From Chloroflexota bacterium (lineage in GTDB: Bacteria > Chloroflexota > Anaerolineae > Aggregatilineales > Phototrophicaceae), in assembly GCA_014338005.1 (NCBI GenBank), contig QUBZ01000002.1, forward strand, positions 43,354 through 107,353: 64,000 nt of DNA. The letters run 5' to 3'. The first letter of the stretch is position 1, and the number at the start of each line of letters is the position of its first letter. The notes beneath the pieces are model-generated. The model ran no database searches and was not told the origin of the DNA. It saw only the letters and a list, made by a program, of their open reading frames with translations. Position numbers and translations under genes: made by a program. Below are positions 1-10,600 of this stretch, piece by piece.

Positions 1-1374
1 GTCAAAGTCGGGCCTACCGTTACGCAGTACGCCGTCCAGCCGTTTAAGGAAACCACCACCGGCGAAGGCGAGACGGTGCTTCAGCGCACCCGCGTCAGCC
101 GGATCGCATCGCTTTCCGGCGACCTGGCGCTGGCGCTTTCGGCCAAACGCCTGCGTATCGAAGCGCCCGTACCCGGCCACAGCTACGTTGGCATCGAAGT
201 GCCGAACCGCAACCCCAGCATCGTCGCCCTGCGTTCGGTCTACGAAAGCAAAATCTTCCAGGATCAACTGGCAAAAGCCCGGTCGCCGCTGTACGTGCCG
301 CTGGGACGCGACGTATCCGGCGCGCCGCTGAGCGTTGACCTGGCGCAGATGCCGCATCTGCTCATCGCCGGCACGACCGGCTCCGGCAAATCGGTTTGTA
401 TCGCCGCCCTGACGGCGGCGCTGGTGCTGAACAATACGCCGGACAAGATCAAACTTATCATGCTCGACCCCAAAATGGTCGAACTGAGCCGTTTTAACGG
501 CCTGCCGCACCTGCTTGGCCCGGTAGAAACCGACCAGGAGCGCATCATCGGCGTGCTGCGCTGGTGTACCCGCGAGATGGACAGACGCTACAAGCTGCTG
601 GAGGAATACGCCGCCCGCAACATCGAAATTTACAACTCGCGCCTCAGCCGCCGCCAAAAGGACGAATACCTGCCCTATATCGTCATCATGATTGACGAAA
701 TCGGCGACCTGATGCTTTCCCGCCCGGAAGAAACCGAAAAAACCATCACGCGCATCGCGCAGATGGCGCGCGCCGTCGGGATGCACCTGGTCGTCGCCAC
801 GCAGCGCCCCAGCGTGGATGTCATCACCGGCCTCATTAAAGCCAACTTCCCCTCCCGCATCTCTTTCGCTGTCGCGTCCAGCGTGGACTCCCGCGTCATC
901 CTGGATTCCATCGGCGCGGAGAACCTGCTTGGTAAAGGCGATATGCTCTATCTGGCCTCAGACGCCGCCGGCCCGCGCCGTTTGCAGGGCTGTTACGTCT
1001 CTGACGACGAAGTGCGGTCGCTGGTTAATCATTGGAAGGACTGGCACGAAGAACAGATCGCCAAAGGCAGGCTGGACGAAATCGGCATCGGCCCCTGGGA
1101 GCGCGGCCTTACCCGGCGCGAATTCCTGGCCGAAACCGACCCCATGCTGGAACAGGCTATCCAGTTGGTGATCGCCGAAGGCGAGGCATCCGCCTCGTTA
1201 ATCCAGCGGCGGCTGGGACTGGGCTACCCGCGCGCCGCCCGCATCATGGATTTATTGTTTGAACTGGGTGTGGTCGGCGAAGCCGAAGCTGGAGGCCGCA
1301 CCCGCCGGGTGCTGATTAAACCCGGCCAGGACCCCTTCAAAGAGATTATGGAAAAGCGCGTTAAAGGGAAATAA
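1..1374 (+). CDS. ftsK: FtsK/SpoIIIE-family DNA translocase, C-terminal part (5' end outside window)
   Basis: The frame is open from base 1, so the gene starts upstream of the window. It begins with the family's beta-domain phrase GPTVTQYAVQPF. The motor follows: Walker A GTTGSGKS at about residue 124 of the visible part, Walker B in VIMIDEIGD, and ATQRPSVDVITG. The C-terminal winged-helix gamma domain (from about DPMLEQAIQLV) should read KOPS-type DNA polarity. FtsK/SpoIIIE proteins form hexameric pumps that move chromosomal DNA through the division septum and assist dimer resolution. The N-terminal membrane segments are not visible here, so SpoIIIE/SftA-type naming remains possible. The gene ends 18 bp before a convergent nucleotidyltransferase gene. 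Confidence 0.95.
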   Translation, partial: VKVGPTVTQYAVQPFKETTTGEGETVLQRTRVSRIASLSGDLALALSAKRLRIEAPVPGHSYVGIEVPNRNPSIVALRSVYESKIFQDQLAKARSPLYVPLGRDVSGAPLSVDLAQMPHLLIAGTTGSGKSVCIAALTAALVLNNTPDKIKLIMLDPKMVELSRFNGLPHLLGPVETDQERIIGVLRWCTREMDRRYKLLEEYAARNIEIYNSRLSRRQKDEYLPYIVIMIDEIGDLMLSRPEETEKTITRIAQMARAVGMHLVVATQRPSVDVITGLIKANFPSRISFAVASSVDSRVILDSIGAENLLGKGDMLYLASDAAGPRRLQGCYVSDDEVRSLVNHWKDWHEEQIAKGRLDEIGIGPWERGLTRREFLAETDPMLEQAIQLVIAEGEASASLIQRRLGLGYPRAARIMDLLFELGVVGEAEAGGRTRRVLIKPGQDPFKEIMEKRVKGK

Positions 1375-1392
1375 CCCCTCCCCTCGCGCCGC

Positions 1393-2160
1393 CTAACCTT
1401 CCCGGCAGCGCGCCGCCACCTGTCGCATCAACGCCAGCGTTTCCGGCAGGTCATCCTGGCTGATGTTCCAGTCCAGCGCCCGCTTCACCAGCGCCGCCGG
1501 TCGCTCGTGCAGCCCCCCCTGCGCCCAACGCGCCGCCGCCAGCTTCGAGACAATCGTACCGTGCTGAAGCGTATACAGAATCCGGCACATCGTCAGGATG
1601 GCATAGGTGTGGTAGCCGTCATGGCGCAGTTGAACGGGGTCTTCCAGCATCGGCGTCCACCATTCCTGTACTATGTCCAGCACCGCCCACCGCAGTTCCG
1701 CCGGGGAAATCGGGTCAATCAACGTCTGCACCGGCGGACCGGCCACCGTTATGCCGTATTCGCGCAGGCTGTATCGCTGGATGACCCAATCGCTGTCGTG
1801 CTGGACAACCGCCAGCCGTTCACCGACTCCCCTATCTATATGAGGATGCACCGCCGCCGCCCGGTCATATCGGCGCAGCGCCGCCAGCGGAATATACGAC
1901 CCCTCCAGTTCCGTCGTCCAGGCCATGCCGCTGGCGGCTATCCGGTCGTGCATGGCCGCCAGCGCCGAAACGGTTTCGTCCGGCAGCGTATCCGTCGTGG
2001 CGACGACAAAATCCACATCGCTGTGAACGTTAAAGTCGCCCACCGCCAGCGAGCCGTACAGATACAGGCCGGCGAACTGTTCTTTCAGAACGGTCTGAAC
2101 TTCTGCCAGCAGGACGGCCAGCAGCGCATTCACGTCCGGGTAAGGCGTCGGCCTCAACAT
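1393..2160 (-). CDS. Nucleotidyltransferase, aminoglycoside adenylyltransferase-like (NTase plus DUF4111-type C-terminus)
   Basis: The 255-residue protein has the polymerase-beta-like nucleotidyltransferase signature: LYLYGSLAVGDF followed by SDVDFVV gives the GS-x(n)-D-x-D metal-binding motif. An all-helical C-terminal half (YHTYAILTMCRILYTLQ) resembles the DUF4111 domain of ANT(3'')/AadA-type enzymes. Such enzymes transfer AMP from ATP to aminoglycosides, but environmental homologues are often of unknown substrate, so resistance is not claimed. It lies 12 bp downstream of the SRAP gene on the same strand and is probably cotranscribed with it. Confidence 0.8.
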   Translation of the reverse strand: MLRPTPYPDVNALLAVLLAEVQTVLKEQFAGLYLYGSLAVGDFNVHSDVDFVVATTDTLPDETVSALAAMHDRIAASGMAWTTELEGSYIPLAALRRYDRAAAVHPHIDRGVGERLAVVQHDSDWVIQRYSLREYGITVAGPPVQTLIDPISPAELRWAVLDIVQEWWTPMLEDPVQLRHDGYHTYAILTMCRILYTLQHGTIVSKLAAARWAQGGLHERPAALVKRALDWNISQDDLPETLALMRQVAARCREG

Positions 2161-2172
2161 GGTTCTTGCGCT

Positions 2173-2838
2173 TTACGCCACCGGGCGGATGCAGTCCGGC
2201 GTGTCGTTGCCGGGGCGGTTGACCATCTTCGAGACTTCGTAAGCGCGCATCGGCGCGGGGTCGTAGGGTTTCATCAGGGCTTGCAGCGCCGCCGACGGCG
2301 GTTCGTCGGGCGACAGCCATAGGTCGTAATCGTCGCGCCGCAGAATGACCGGCATCCGGTTATGAATCGGCTGCATGAAGTCGTTGGCGTCGGTGGTTAA
2401 AATCGTGCAGGTTCGCACTTCATCCCCCTCCGGGCTGTGCCAGACTTCCCACAGCCCGGCCATGCCGAACAATTCGCGCTCGCCCAGGTGGATGAACAGC
2501 GGCGCTTTGCCGCCGTTGCGCGCCTGCCACTCGTAAAAACCGTCCGCCGGGATGATGCAGCGCCGCCGTTTAAAAGCCGCTCGAAAGGCCGGCTTTTCCG
2601 CCGCCGATTCGGAACGCGCGTTAATCATGCGGCTGCCGATGGACGGGTCTTTCGCCCAAGATGGAATCAGCCCCCATTGATAAAAGGTCAGCTCCTGCGG
2701 CTTCTCGTTGGTCACAATCGCCACCGGCTGTGTCGGCGCGATGTTATAACGCGGCGGCAGCGAAGCCGGCAGGTTATCCAGGCCAAAGGCCGTCTGAATG
2801 GTATCCAGGCTGGAGGTCAACACAAATCGTCCGCACAT
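2173..2838 (-). CDS. yedK: SOS response-associated peptidase (SRAP/HMCES/YedK family)
   Basis: The 221-residue protein is full length for the family. It starts MCGRF, so Cys2 becomes the N-terminal nucleophile after methionine removal. The other active-site residues are present: Asn73 in INARSE, Glu103 in GFYEW and His159 in PIHNRMPVIL, matching E. coli YedK Cys2, Asn75, Glu105 and His160. SRAP proteins crosslink covalently to abasic sites in single-stranded DNA and protect them during replication. I see no GAAC-N4-GTTC box in its upstream region. The leader instead has a TATAAT and a terminator-like hairpin. Confidence 0.95.
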   Translation of the reverse strand: MCGRFVLTSSLDTIQTAFGLDNLPASLPPRYNIAPTQPVAIVTNEKPQELTFYQWGLIPSWAKDPSIGSRMINARSESAAEKPAFRAAFKRRRCIIPADGFYEWQARNGGKAPLFIHLGERELFGMAGLWEVWHSPEGDEVRTCTILTTDANDFMQPIHNRMPVILRRDDYDLWLSPDEPPSAALQALMKPYDPAPMRAYEVSKMVNRPGNDTPDCIRPVA

Positions 2839-2854
2839 GGCACATTTCCCTGAA

Positions 2855-2888
2855 ATAAAAAACGGGGATATGGTTTTTACCTACCCCC
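2855..2888 (-). terminator. Intrinsic terminator or attenuator upstream of the SRAP gene
   Basis: Read on the minus strand, a GGGG-TA-GGT arm pairs with ACC-TA-CCCC around an AAAA loop (one unpaired base on each side), followed by G and six T. It sits between the end of the upstream small-membrane-protein operon and the SRAP start codon. It is most simply that operon's terminator, but it also lies downstream of the TATAAT at 2891-2896. Confidence 0.65.
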
Positions 2889-2890
2889 GC

Positions 2891-2896
2891 ATTATA
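2891..2896 (-). promoter_or_regulatory. Candidate -10 element (GGTATAATG context) upstream of SRAP
   Basis: The minus strand reads TATAAT within GTGGTATAATG. The same GGTATAATG context recurs at 20571, 41001 and 47592 ahead of other genes. I see no good -35 at 17 bp, so it would be an extended-type -10. The predicted start of transcription lies just before the hairpin at 2855-2888. Confidence 0.5.
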
Positions 2897-2914
2897 CCAC
2901 ATTTTTAGAACAAA

Positions 2915-3169
2915 TTATCGCTTTTTAGGTGGTCGGCCCATTTCGGAAACCTGCCGCACGATTCCCAACCCGGCCAGCGCCAGGGTCACAATGTCGCCGG
3001 TCGTCATCGGGCGCGGTTTGCCGCCCCCGCCGCGCGCGTCCTCCTCGGCGGCACGCGCGTACAGATACGACGCGACCAATCCAAACAGCGCGCCGGCCAG
3101 CAGGCCGACCACATAAACGCGCGGCTTCCAGTCCGGTGTTGAACTGCCCCCAGGGGTGATTTCACTCAT
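2915..3169 (-). CDS. Small membrane protein of unknown function
   Basis: An 84-residue protein with one hydrophobic segment (VYVVGLLAGALFGLVASYLY, about residues 18-37), a Gly/Arg-rich linker and a basic C-terminus (GRPPKKR). I do not recognise the family. The start codon overlaps the stop of the upstream gene 3162..3611 by 8 bp, so the two are almost certainly translationally coupled and may work together at the membrane. Confidence 0.75.
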   Translation of the reverse strand: MSEITPGGSSTPDWKPRVYVVGLLAGALFGLVASYLYARAAEEDARGGGGKPRPMTTGDIVTLALAGLGIVRQVSEMGRPPKKR

Positions 3170-3611
3170 CCTGCTCGTCCTTTTCTGACGGTAATGCCGG
3201 GTTATCGAACACGCCCAGCAGTTTATCGAAAAATGCGAACTTCACACTCAAATCAACGGTCGCCTGGTTGATCTTCTCCGTAACGCCCTGCGTATTTTCC
3301 AGCGCGCGCTCCGTCAGCCGTTCGACGCGCGCCAGGCCGCTGCCGGTTTTGTGATGCAAAACCCCCAGGCCGGCTACCGCCGCAGCCATACCAACAGCGA
3401 CCGGAAACAGGCACAGCGCCACCGGACACAAAAAACAGATCATCAGCAGCCAATCGGCAACCAGCGAAACCTGAAGCCGCTTGGGCAGCAGCACAACCGC
3501 CACGACGCCCACCAGTACCAGGACAAGACCGCCCGCGAATGGTAAGATGATGTGCAGCCGCATTTCGCGGCGGTGCGCGCGTTCCACCAGTGTTTGCCGG
3601 TCAGGTGCCAT
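3162..3611 (-). CDS. Two-helix membrane protein of unknown function
   Basis: A 149-residue protein starting MAPDRQTLVERAHR. The open frame continues upstream to 4175, but that part lies opposite the DUF2344 gene and its leader, so I use the internal ATG at 3611. There are two hydrophobic segments: IILPFAGGLVLVLVGVVAVV, and a longer one from WLLMICFLCPVALCLF. A C-terminal amphipathic stretch (ARVERLTERALENTQGVTEK) looks like a coiled coil. It is divergent from DUF2344 across 82 bp. Function is unknown. Confidence 0.75.
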   Translation of the reverse strand: MAPDRQTLVERAHRREMRLHIILPFAGGLVLVLVGVVAVVLLPKRLQVSLVADWLLMICFLCPVALCLFPVAVGMAAAVAGLGVLHHKTGSGLARVERLTERALENTQGVTEKINQATVDLSVKFAFFDKLLGVFDNPALPSEKDEQDE

Positions 3612-3693
3612 GTGCACTCCATTTGGGATACAGTGAAATTGTACCTCGGAAAATGACGCCGGCCAAATCAACCGCGCCGGAGAAAGAGCCGAT

Positions 3694-4359
3694 ATGTTAA
3701 ACGACAATATTCCGATCAAACAGCGCCTGCATATCACCTTTGGAAAGTTCGAGGCGCTCAAATACACCAGCAACCTGGACGTTGCCAAACTGTGGGAACG
3801 GGTGCTGCGCCGCGCCGACCTGCCGATTTTATATTCCGAAGGTTTTAACATCCGCCCGCGTATCGCGCTGGCTTCCGCGCTGCCCCTGGGCATTTCCAGC
3901 GAATGCGAAATCCTGGATGTCTCGCTCAAAGAACCCATCCCGCTGGATGGCCTGGCGGAACGTCTGGCCGCCGTCAGCCCGCCGGGGCTGCGTATTATCA
4001 AGATCGTCCAGGTTCCGGTTCGCGCCCCGGCTTTGCAAACGCTGGTTCGCAGCGCGGAGTACCGCATCCGCTTCGAGGACGGCCTCAGCCCGGAGCTGAT
4101 CGCGGCGCGCATCCGGGCGCTTTTGCAGGCCGGCAGCCTGGATACCCGGCGCGAACGCAAGGGCAAAATCACCACCGTTGACCTGCGTCCGCTGATTTAC
4201 GACCTGCGCGTGGACGAAAACGGCGACCTGCTGGCGCATCTGGCTGTCGGCGACCGGGGCAACCTGCGCCCCGATGAACTGCTGGAAGCGATGAACCTGG
4301 CCGACCAGTTCGTTTCTGTTCACCGCTTCCGCCTGCATCTGGCCGAAGCCAACCCATAA
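3694..4359 (+). CDS. TIGR03936-family radical SAM-associated protein (DUF2344)
   Basis: The 221-residue protein begins with the family hallmark QRLHITFGKFEALKYTSNLD and continues with LYSEGFNIRPRIALASALPLG. DUF2344 proteins are partners of, or fused to, the TIGR03960 B12-binding radical SAM protein. Here that partner is encoded about 16 kb away at 20619..22544. The precise reaction is not established. The start ATG at 3694 precedes MLNDNIPIKQRLH. A palindromic repeat element begins 2 bp after the stop codon. Confidence 0.85.
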   Translation: MLNDNIPIKQRLHITFGKFEALKYTSNLDVAKLWERVLRRADLPILYSEGFNIRPRIALASALPLGISSECEILDVSLKEPIPLDGLAERLAAVSPPGLRIIKIVQVPVRAPALQTLVRSAEYRIRFEDGLSPELIAARIRALLQAGSLDTRRERKGKITTVDLRPLIYDLRVDENGDLLAHLAVGDRGNLRPDELLEAMNLADQFVSVHRFRLHLAEANP

Positions 4360-4360
4360 A

Positions 4361-4508
4361 TTCAGTAGATCACGAAATGATGTGTATCACCCGCTGTTCA
4401 ACAAATCATCCCCCCCCAGCCTCCCCCGAATTCGGGGGAGGAGTCGCGCTCTGCGCGGCGGAGGGGGTCAAAAAAGATAATACACAAATGAATCCGTGAT
4501 CTGCTGAA
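4361..4508. repeat. MITE-like palindromic element with terminal inverted repeats
   Basis: A 148-bp non-coding segment. Its ends are inverted copies: 4361-4374 TTCAGTAGATCACG and the reverse complement of 4495-4508, 13 of 14 matching. Inside is a perfect 22-bp palindrome at 4420-4441 (centre CCGAATTCGG) and a C-rich/G-rich pair (C run at 4411-4417, GGAGGGGG near 4469). There is no ORF. This is typical of non-autonomous mobile or structural intergenic repeats. A shorter related CCCTC...GAGGG repeat lies at 39626-39660. Confidence 0.65.
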
Positions 4509-4662
4509 ATTAACAGAATCTTGACAAATCACCCGTAACATCACCCAAAATTGAGCGGTAGTTAAGATGTCCGATTATGCCAATGGTGCTATAGGCCGGC
4601 GGCAGGGCATCATCTACACTGGATTTATTCCTGCGCTATACGCAGCATTTCGGAGGCAGGGT

Positions 4663-7600
4663 ATGACTACCAACCGTAAACGCTTGTTAACAACCCTCAT
4701 AACGGGTTTAACGGTTTTTTCGATGGTTTTTAATCTGGCGCTCCCGGTCGCCCTTTTTATAGATACGGCCCGCGCCCAGGAAACGACCGAAGAACCCGCA
4801 GCCGAAATGCCGGCTGAAACGCCCACACCGGAGGTCACGGCGGTCGTCACCGACGAGCCGCCGCCGCCCCCTGCCCCGGAACTCACATCCGAACCACCGC
4901 CCCCAATCACCGAAGAACCCACGCTTCCGCCCGCCCCGGCGGATGTTCTGTTCCAGGAAAATTTCCAGGACGGCGATACCGCCGGCTGGCTGCTGTCCGC
5001 CGGTTGGTCAATCGTCAGCCTGGGCGATAATCTGTTTTTGACCACTGTCGAGGACAACCAGACGGCCACAATTGCCGACATCACCCCGGCGGATTTTGCG
5101 CTTTCGGCCCGCCTGCGGATTGAGGCCGGGCAGCCGGCGCATGTGGCGTTCCGGGCCGGCAGCGAAAGTTACACGCTGGTGCTGGACGCCGCCGGGAACG
5201 TCAGCCTCTACCGGGGCGCGCTGCCGGTCGCCCAGGGCGCGCCCATGCCCCCCCTGCCGGAAGGCACGCCCGCCCTCTGGCACACGCTCAATGTGCAGGT
5301 ATACGGCGCGCTGATGGCGATCACCGTCAACGGCACGCCGCAGATCGTTTATACCGACCCCGCGCCGCTGGCGGCGGGTTACATCGTGTTCAGCGCCCCA
5401 ACCGGCGGCGTCAGTCTGGACGAAATCATCGTCCGCCCGCAGGTCGAGCCGTTCGAGCCGCCGGTGATTATCCCGCCGACGGCAGCGCCCCCGGTTGAGC
5501 CAACGCCGGAAATCACGCCGGAAGCTACCGACGAACCGGAGATCACCCCCGAAGCGACCGACGAGCCGGAGCTTACGCCAGAAGCCACGCCGGAAGCTGC
5601 CGACGAACCGGAAATCACCCCCGAAGCGACCGACGAGCCGGAAGTCACCCCTGAACCTGAAACTATCGAACAGCCTGTTCTCAGCGCCGATTTTGAGGCC
5701 GAAGCGCCCGGTTGGGCCTTCAGCGAGGGCGCGAGCATCGTGCAGGAAAGCGACACCAACCGCGCGCTGCTGATGTCGGCGGGCAGCACCCTGCTGCCGG
5801 CGGAGGCGCTGCATCTGGCCGATTTCCGCCTGCAAGCACGTCTGAACCTGCTCTCCGACGGCGCGGACGGCACGCCTAACGGCCTTAACATCCCCTTCCA
5901 CACCGGGGATGGGCGCGGTTACGTGCTGGCGATTGACGCCGCGCAGACCGCCCTGTATCGCAGCGACGGCAGCGGCCCGGTGCTGCTGGCAAGCAGCCCG
6001 ACCGCCCACGCCGCCCAGACCTGGCACGCGCTGGCGCTGGACGTTCAGGGCGGGCTGATCGTCGTGACCATCAACGAGACGGTTGAAATAAACTTCACCG
6101 ACGAAACACCGCTCACCGGCGGCCAGATCGCCTTCAGCGCCGCCGGAGCCGCGCTGCTGGACGACATCGCCATCTACGACCGCACGCCGGAAGGCGCGCT
6201 GGAAGCCGCCCCCACCCCTGTACCCATGACGTTGAGCGAGGCCGAAAAAGCCAGGCTGTCCGGCGCGCTGCCGCTGGCTCTCGAAAGCCTGCTGAGCGGC
6301 GACGAGGCCGCCGCGCTGGAACTGGCCGCTGTTTATTACCTGCCGATGGATGAAGAAAACCGCGCGCGGGTGGTCATCTGGCCTGCCGAGGGCGCGGCTG
6401 CCGCCGAAATCGCCGCGCTGGTGGAGATGGTCGGCGGTTCGGTGGATTACCTGAACGACGATAACGTTGAGGCGCGCCTGCCGCTGGCGGCTCTGCTGCC
6501 GCTGGCGAACGCGCCGCAGATTCAGCTCATCACGCCCATCAGCATGGCGGTTTCCACCGGCGCGGCCTTCGCGCCGTCGGGGGACCAAAACGCCGAAGGT
6601 TTTGATGTGCTGGGCGTAAGCGACTGGCACGCCGCCGGGTTCACCGGCAGCGGTCAGAAGATCGCCGTCATTGATACCGGCTTTAATGGACTGAGCAGCA
6701 TCGCCGCCGAGGAACGCGCCTGCGTCAGCGGCACGATTCCGTCCGGCGGGTCGTCGCACGGCGTCCAGGTCGTGCAGGTGCTGTGCGACATCGCGCCGGA
6801 TGCCGCCGTCACACTGTACCGGGCGGACACCGCAGCCGACCTGGCAACACGCATTAATTCGGCGCGCAGCGGCGGCAATCATATCATCCTGATTACGCTT
6901 GACCTGGGCGCGGATGTCAGCCCCGGCGACGGCACCGGCGGCGGCCAGATTGACGCCGTTTACACCGCCATCACCACCGCCAAAGGCGAAGGCCGTCTGG
7001 TGATCGTCAGCGCCGGGAACAGCTTCACCCGCTACGCCAGTTTTAATCACCCCGGCAGCAGCACCGTCCAGATTCGGGCTACCGGCAGCGACTTCGTGCG
7101 CGTGCGCTGGAACGGGGCGGGCATCACCCCCACGCTCACCGGCCCTGCTACCCCCTTTGCTGCTACCAGCACGAACGGCGGTTATTTCACCGTCCTCAAC
7201 GAGGGTGACTGTTCCAACAACTTCCCGATCACCGACGACCCCGGCACTGACCCGGTTGAAGCCGAGCGCAACTACTGCGAACTGACCCTGACGCTCACCG
7301 GCGGCAGTGGTTACGTCCAGGTGCAGGTGCAGACCGTCGTCACCCTGCCGGTGGTCTACGACATCAACGGCGACCCCGTTTTCACAGAGCGTACCGAAAT
7401 CATTACCGCGCCCGGCGGCGCGGATGAAGTCAGCAGCATTGGCCGCCCCGCCGACTCCCCCAATGCCCTGACGGTGGGCGCGGTTTGCGCCGAACCGTCG
7501 CTGGGACTGCCGGTGCAGACCACCGGCTCGCGCGGGCCGATCTTCAGCGCCGGCGGCGGCGCGCCGGGAACAGCTACGCCCGACCTCCGCGCGGCTTATA

Positions 7601-10600
7601 AACCCGATCTGGCCGGGCCGGCGGACATCGGCACGAGTGATGGCATGGGCGGCGTGACCTGCGACAGCGACGACGAATACGGCTTCAGCGGCACATCGGC
7701 GGCGGCAGCGCATGTGGCCGGTATCGCGGCCCTCATCCGCGCCAACGCCAATGTCAACGCCGCGACCCCGGCGGCCATCACCGATTATTTGCAGTCGCAC
7801 GCCGCCGACCTGCATACCGGCGCAGAGGCTGATGGTTTTGATATGGTGTTCGGCGCTGGCCTGACCGTCCTCGGCAATCCGCAGCCGGACTATGCGCTCA
7901 TCAGCACCCTCACCGACCCGGACGGCGCGCCCATCACCTGCCCTACCGGCATGGCGCGGTTCGTCAACCCCAATAACCTGAGCGTGAACCGCAGCAGCAT
8001 GGACGGCGCGACCGTCTCCCGCGCTTACATCCATCCCGAACATGCCGCAGCAGCCGCCAGCGCCGGCGACTGTGTGATTCTGCTGCCGGGCGAGTACGTG
8101 ACGCCGGTGAACATCACCGGCGCGGCCATCGCCAACAACGTGACCATGCGCTCGTATGACTCCGCCCTCAACGGCGGCAAGCTGCCGGGTGATACGGTCA
8201 CGCCGGACAGCGTTTTCTGGGTCAACCTGGGCGGCGAAGAAGGCGAAGGCGGCATCTTCGTCCGGCAAACCACCGGCTTCACGGTGGACGGTTTCATCTT
8301 CCTGGGCGCGCAGCCGCAGTCCGGCAGCGTGACAAAGCCGACCGGCATCCTGACCGCCGGCGCAAACACCACGACCATCGCCAACAGCTTCTTCTCCGGT
8401 TTCACCGGCCTGGCGCTGGGCGGCAAGCCCATTCGCGTGGACGCTTACCAGGGCTTTGGCAGCCAGGGTGTTATCATCCAGGGCAACGCCTTCACCGACA
8501 ACAACGCCCGCCAGGGCGCGGTGATTGCCATCAAGGACTCCGGCACGAGCAGCCCGATAATCTTCCAGCACAACAAACTGTTCAGCAATGCCAGCACCAG
8601 CGATCAGGGCATTTTTGAGCCGCTGATCCAGATCTCAAACGCGGTCGTCAACATCTACAACAACCGCTTCATCAGCAACGCCACCCAGTCCATCATTCGG
8701 GTGCAGAACACCCAGGACTCGGCCATCCCGCCCTACAGCAACGCGCTGAACGTGAGCGTATTCGGCAACGCCTTCACCAACAACCAGAACACCGGCCCGG
8801 TCGTGCATCTCGTGCCGGGGCGGCGCTTCCGTTTTGTCAATAACACCGTCGCCGGGCATGTTTCTATCCTGCCGGGCGATTACGGCTACATTATCGTGCG
8901 CGGCACCAGTTCAACCCACACCAATGGTCTGTGGGAAATCCACAACAACCTGTTCTACAATAACAACACCGCGTCCGGTCTCATCAAGGACTTCGCTTTC
9001 GTCACCTGCGACTCGATCAGCGGTGGGCCGGCCTCCGACAACGGCGCGAGAAACAACTGGGCTTTCAACAGCGGCACGGCCTCCGGCGTCTGCCAGAACC
9101 CGCTGGGCGGCTTTAACAACCGTATTATTGAGGCGGGCGTTGACCCCTGGTTCACGGTCGTCGGCCCGGAAGTCGCGCCGGACGACCCGTACCAACTGGT
9201 CAGCGCCGCTGCGCCCAGCCCGGACGACGGCGTGGACGATGGCGACAACAGCCTGGTTTTCCCGGCCAGCCTGCTCTCCGACAGGGATGCGCTCAACCGC
9301 AAGCGCCTGGAAAACGTGACTGTGGACATCGGCGCTTATGAATTTAAAGCCGTCACGGCCGGCAGCCCGAACCCGACCTTCCCCGAAGACACGCTTTCGA
9401 CCACCATCCCGCTGGAAGCCGAAGGCGGTTTCCCGCCCTACACCTTTACGATTGAAAACTTCCCGGCGCTCTTCGACACCAATCCTGAAAACGCCTGCGG
9501 CGGCCAGCCGCTGCTGCTCAACCCGGCAGCGCAGACGGTGACGTACTGCCCGCCGAAAAACCTGTATACCGACGCCGACGGCGCGATGCCGCCTAACGGC
9601 GCACCCGCCGGGTCGGCAGTGTCGTTTACGTACCTCGTCCGCGACCGGGTGGGTAACATCAGCCCCGACCCCGGCGTGGTCACGCTGCTGATTACCCCCA
9701 CCGACGACCCGCCGCTCCAGGAGCCGATCAACCAGCGGATTCAGCGGGAAGCCGGGCAGGTTTCCACGCCGATCAGCTTCCGGCTGCGGCCTTACGTCCG
9801 GTTTGACGACAACTTCTTCTTCTCGGAAGATGGCGGGCCGGAGGACATCCTGGCCGGCGGCCTGCCCGCGCAAAACCAGACGCCCGGCGCGGACTACCCC
9901 TACGATTACACTTACGTGCCGGGCAGCCTCAGCGGGGACTATGTGGCGCTGGGCATCGGCGAAGCCGCCGTACAGAACGCCGTCAACAATACCACCGACG
10001 GGCGCATCAACCTGACCGCATCCGGCGGCGTCCGGGGGTCGTTCAGCTTCCAGTACACCGTCAACGAAAGCAGCGCCACCAATACCGTCACGGTCGAAAT
10101 CGTTTCGTCGCTGCCTTACGGCGGCCTGCACGATGATACCAGCTTCGCTTTTGATTATACGAACGACTGGTCGCCGGTTTACAGCGAGCCGAACATCAAC
10201 AACACTCTGCACCAGACCACCACGCTCGACGGAACGGCCACCTTCAGTTTCGTCGGCACAGGCTTCACGCTTTATATCCAGGGCAGCACGAAGGGCGGCT
10301 TCTGGGAGCTGCTGGTAGATGACCAGACCTTCCAGTGGAACGGCAAGCAGATTGCCACCCGCTCCGGCATCACCTGCCGCTCGACGGTCGCAACCGGCAC
10401 GGGGACGAGCAGCACATTCATCAACGGTAAAGTGGCAAACGCCTATACCGTGTCCTGCTCGCGGCTGCGCGACGGCGAGGCGCACACCATCAAAATCGTT
10501 AACAAGACCAGCCGCGCGCTACTCAGCGTGGACGCGGTCGGCATCCTGTCGGACAGCACCGTTCTGCTGCCGGGTTTCCACGAAGTTAAAGAGATGCAGA

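Noticed and set aside
3612..4175. N-terminal extension of the two-helix membrane protein
   Set aside because: This part is antisense to the DUF2344 gene. The ATG at 3611 fits better.
5008..8571. 1187-codon open frame on the minus strand opposite the giant gene
   Set aside because: It has no domain, is Arg/Gly/Ala-rich and lies wholly antisense to conserved domains. High GC keeps stop codons rare in that frame.
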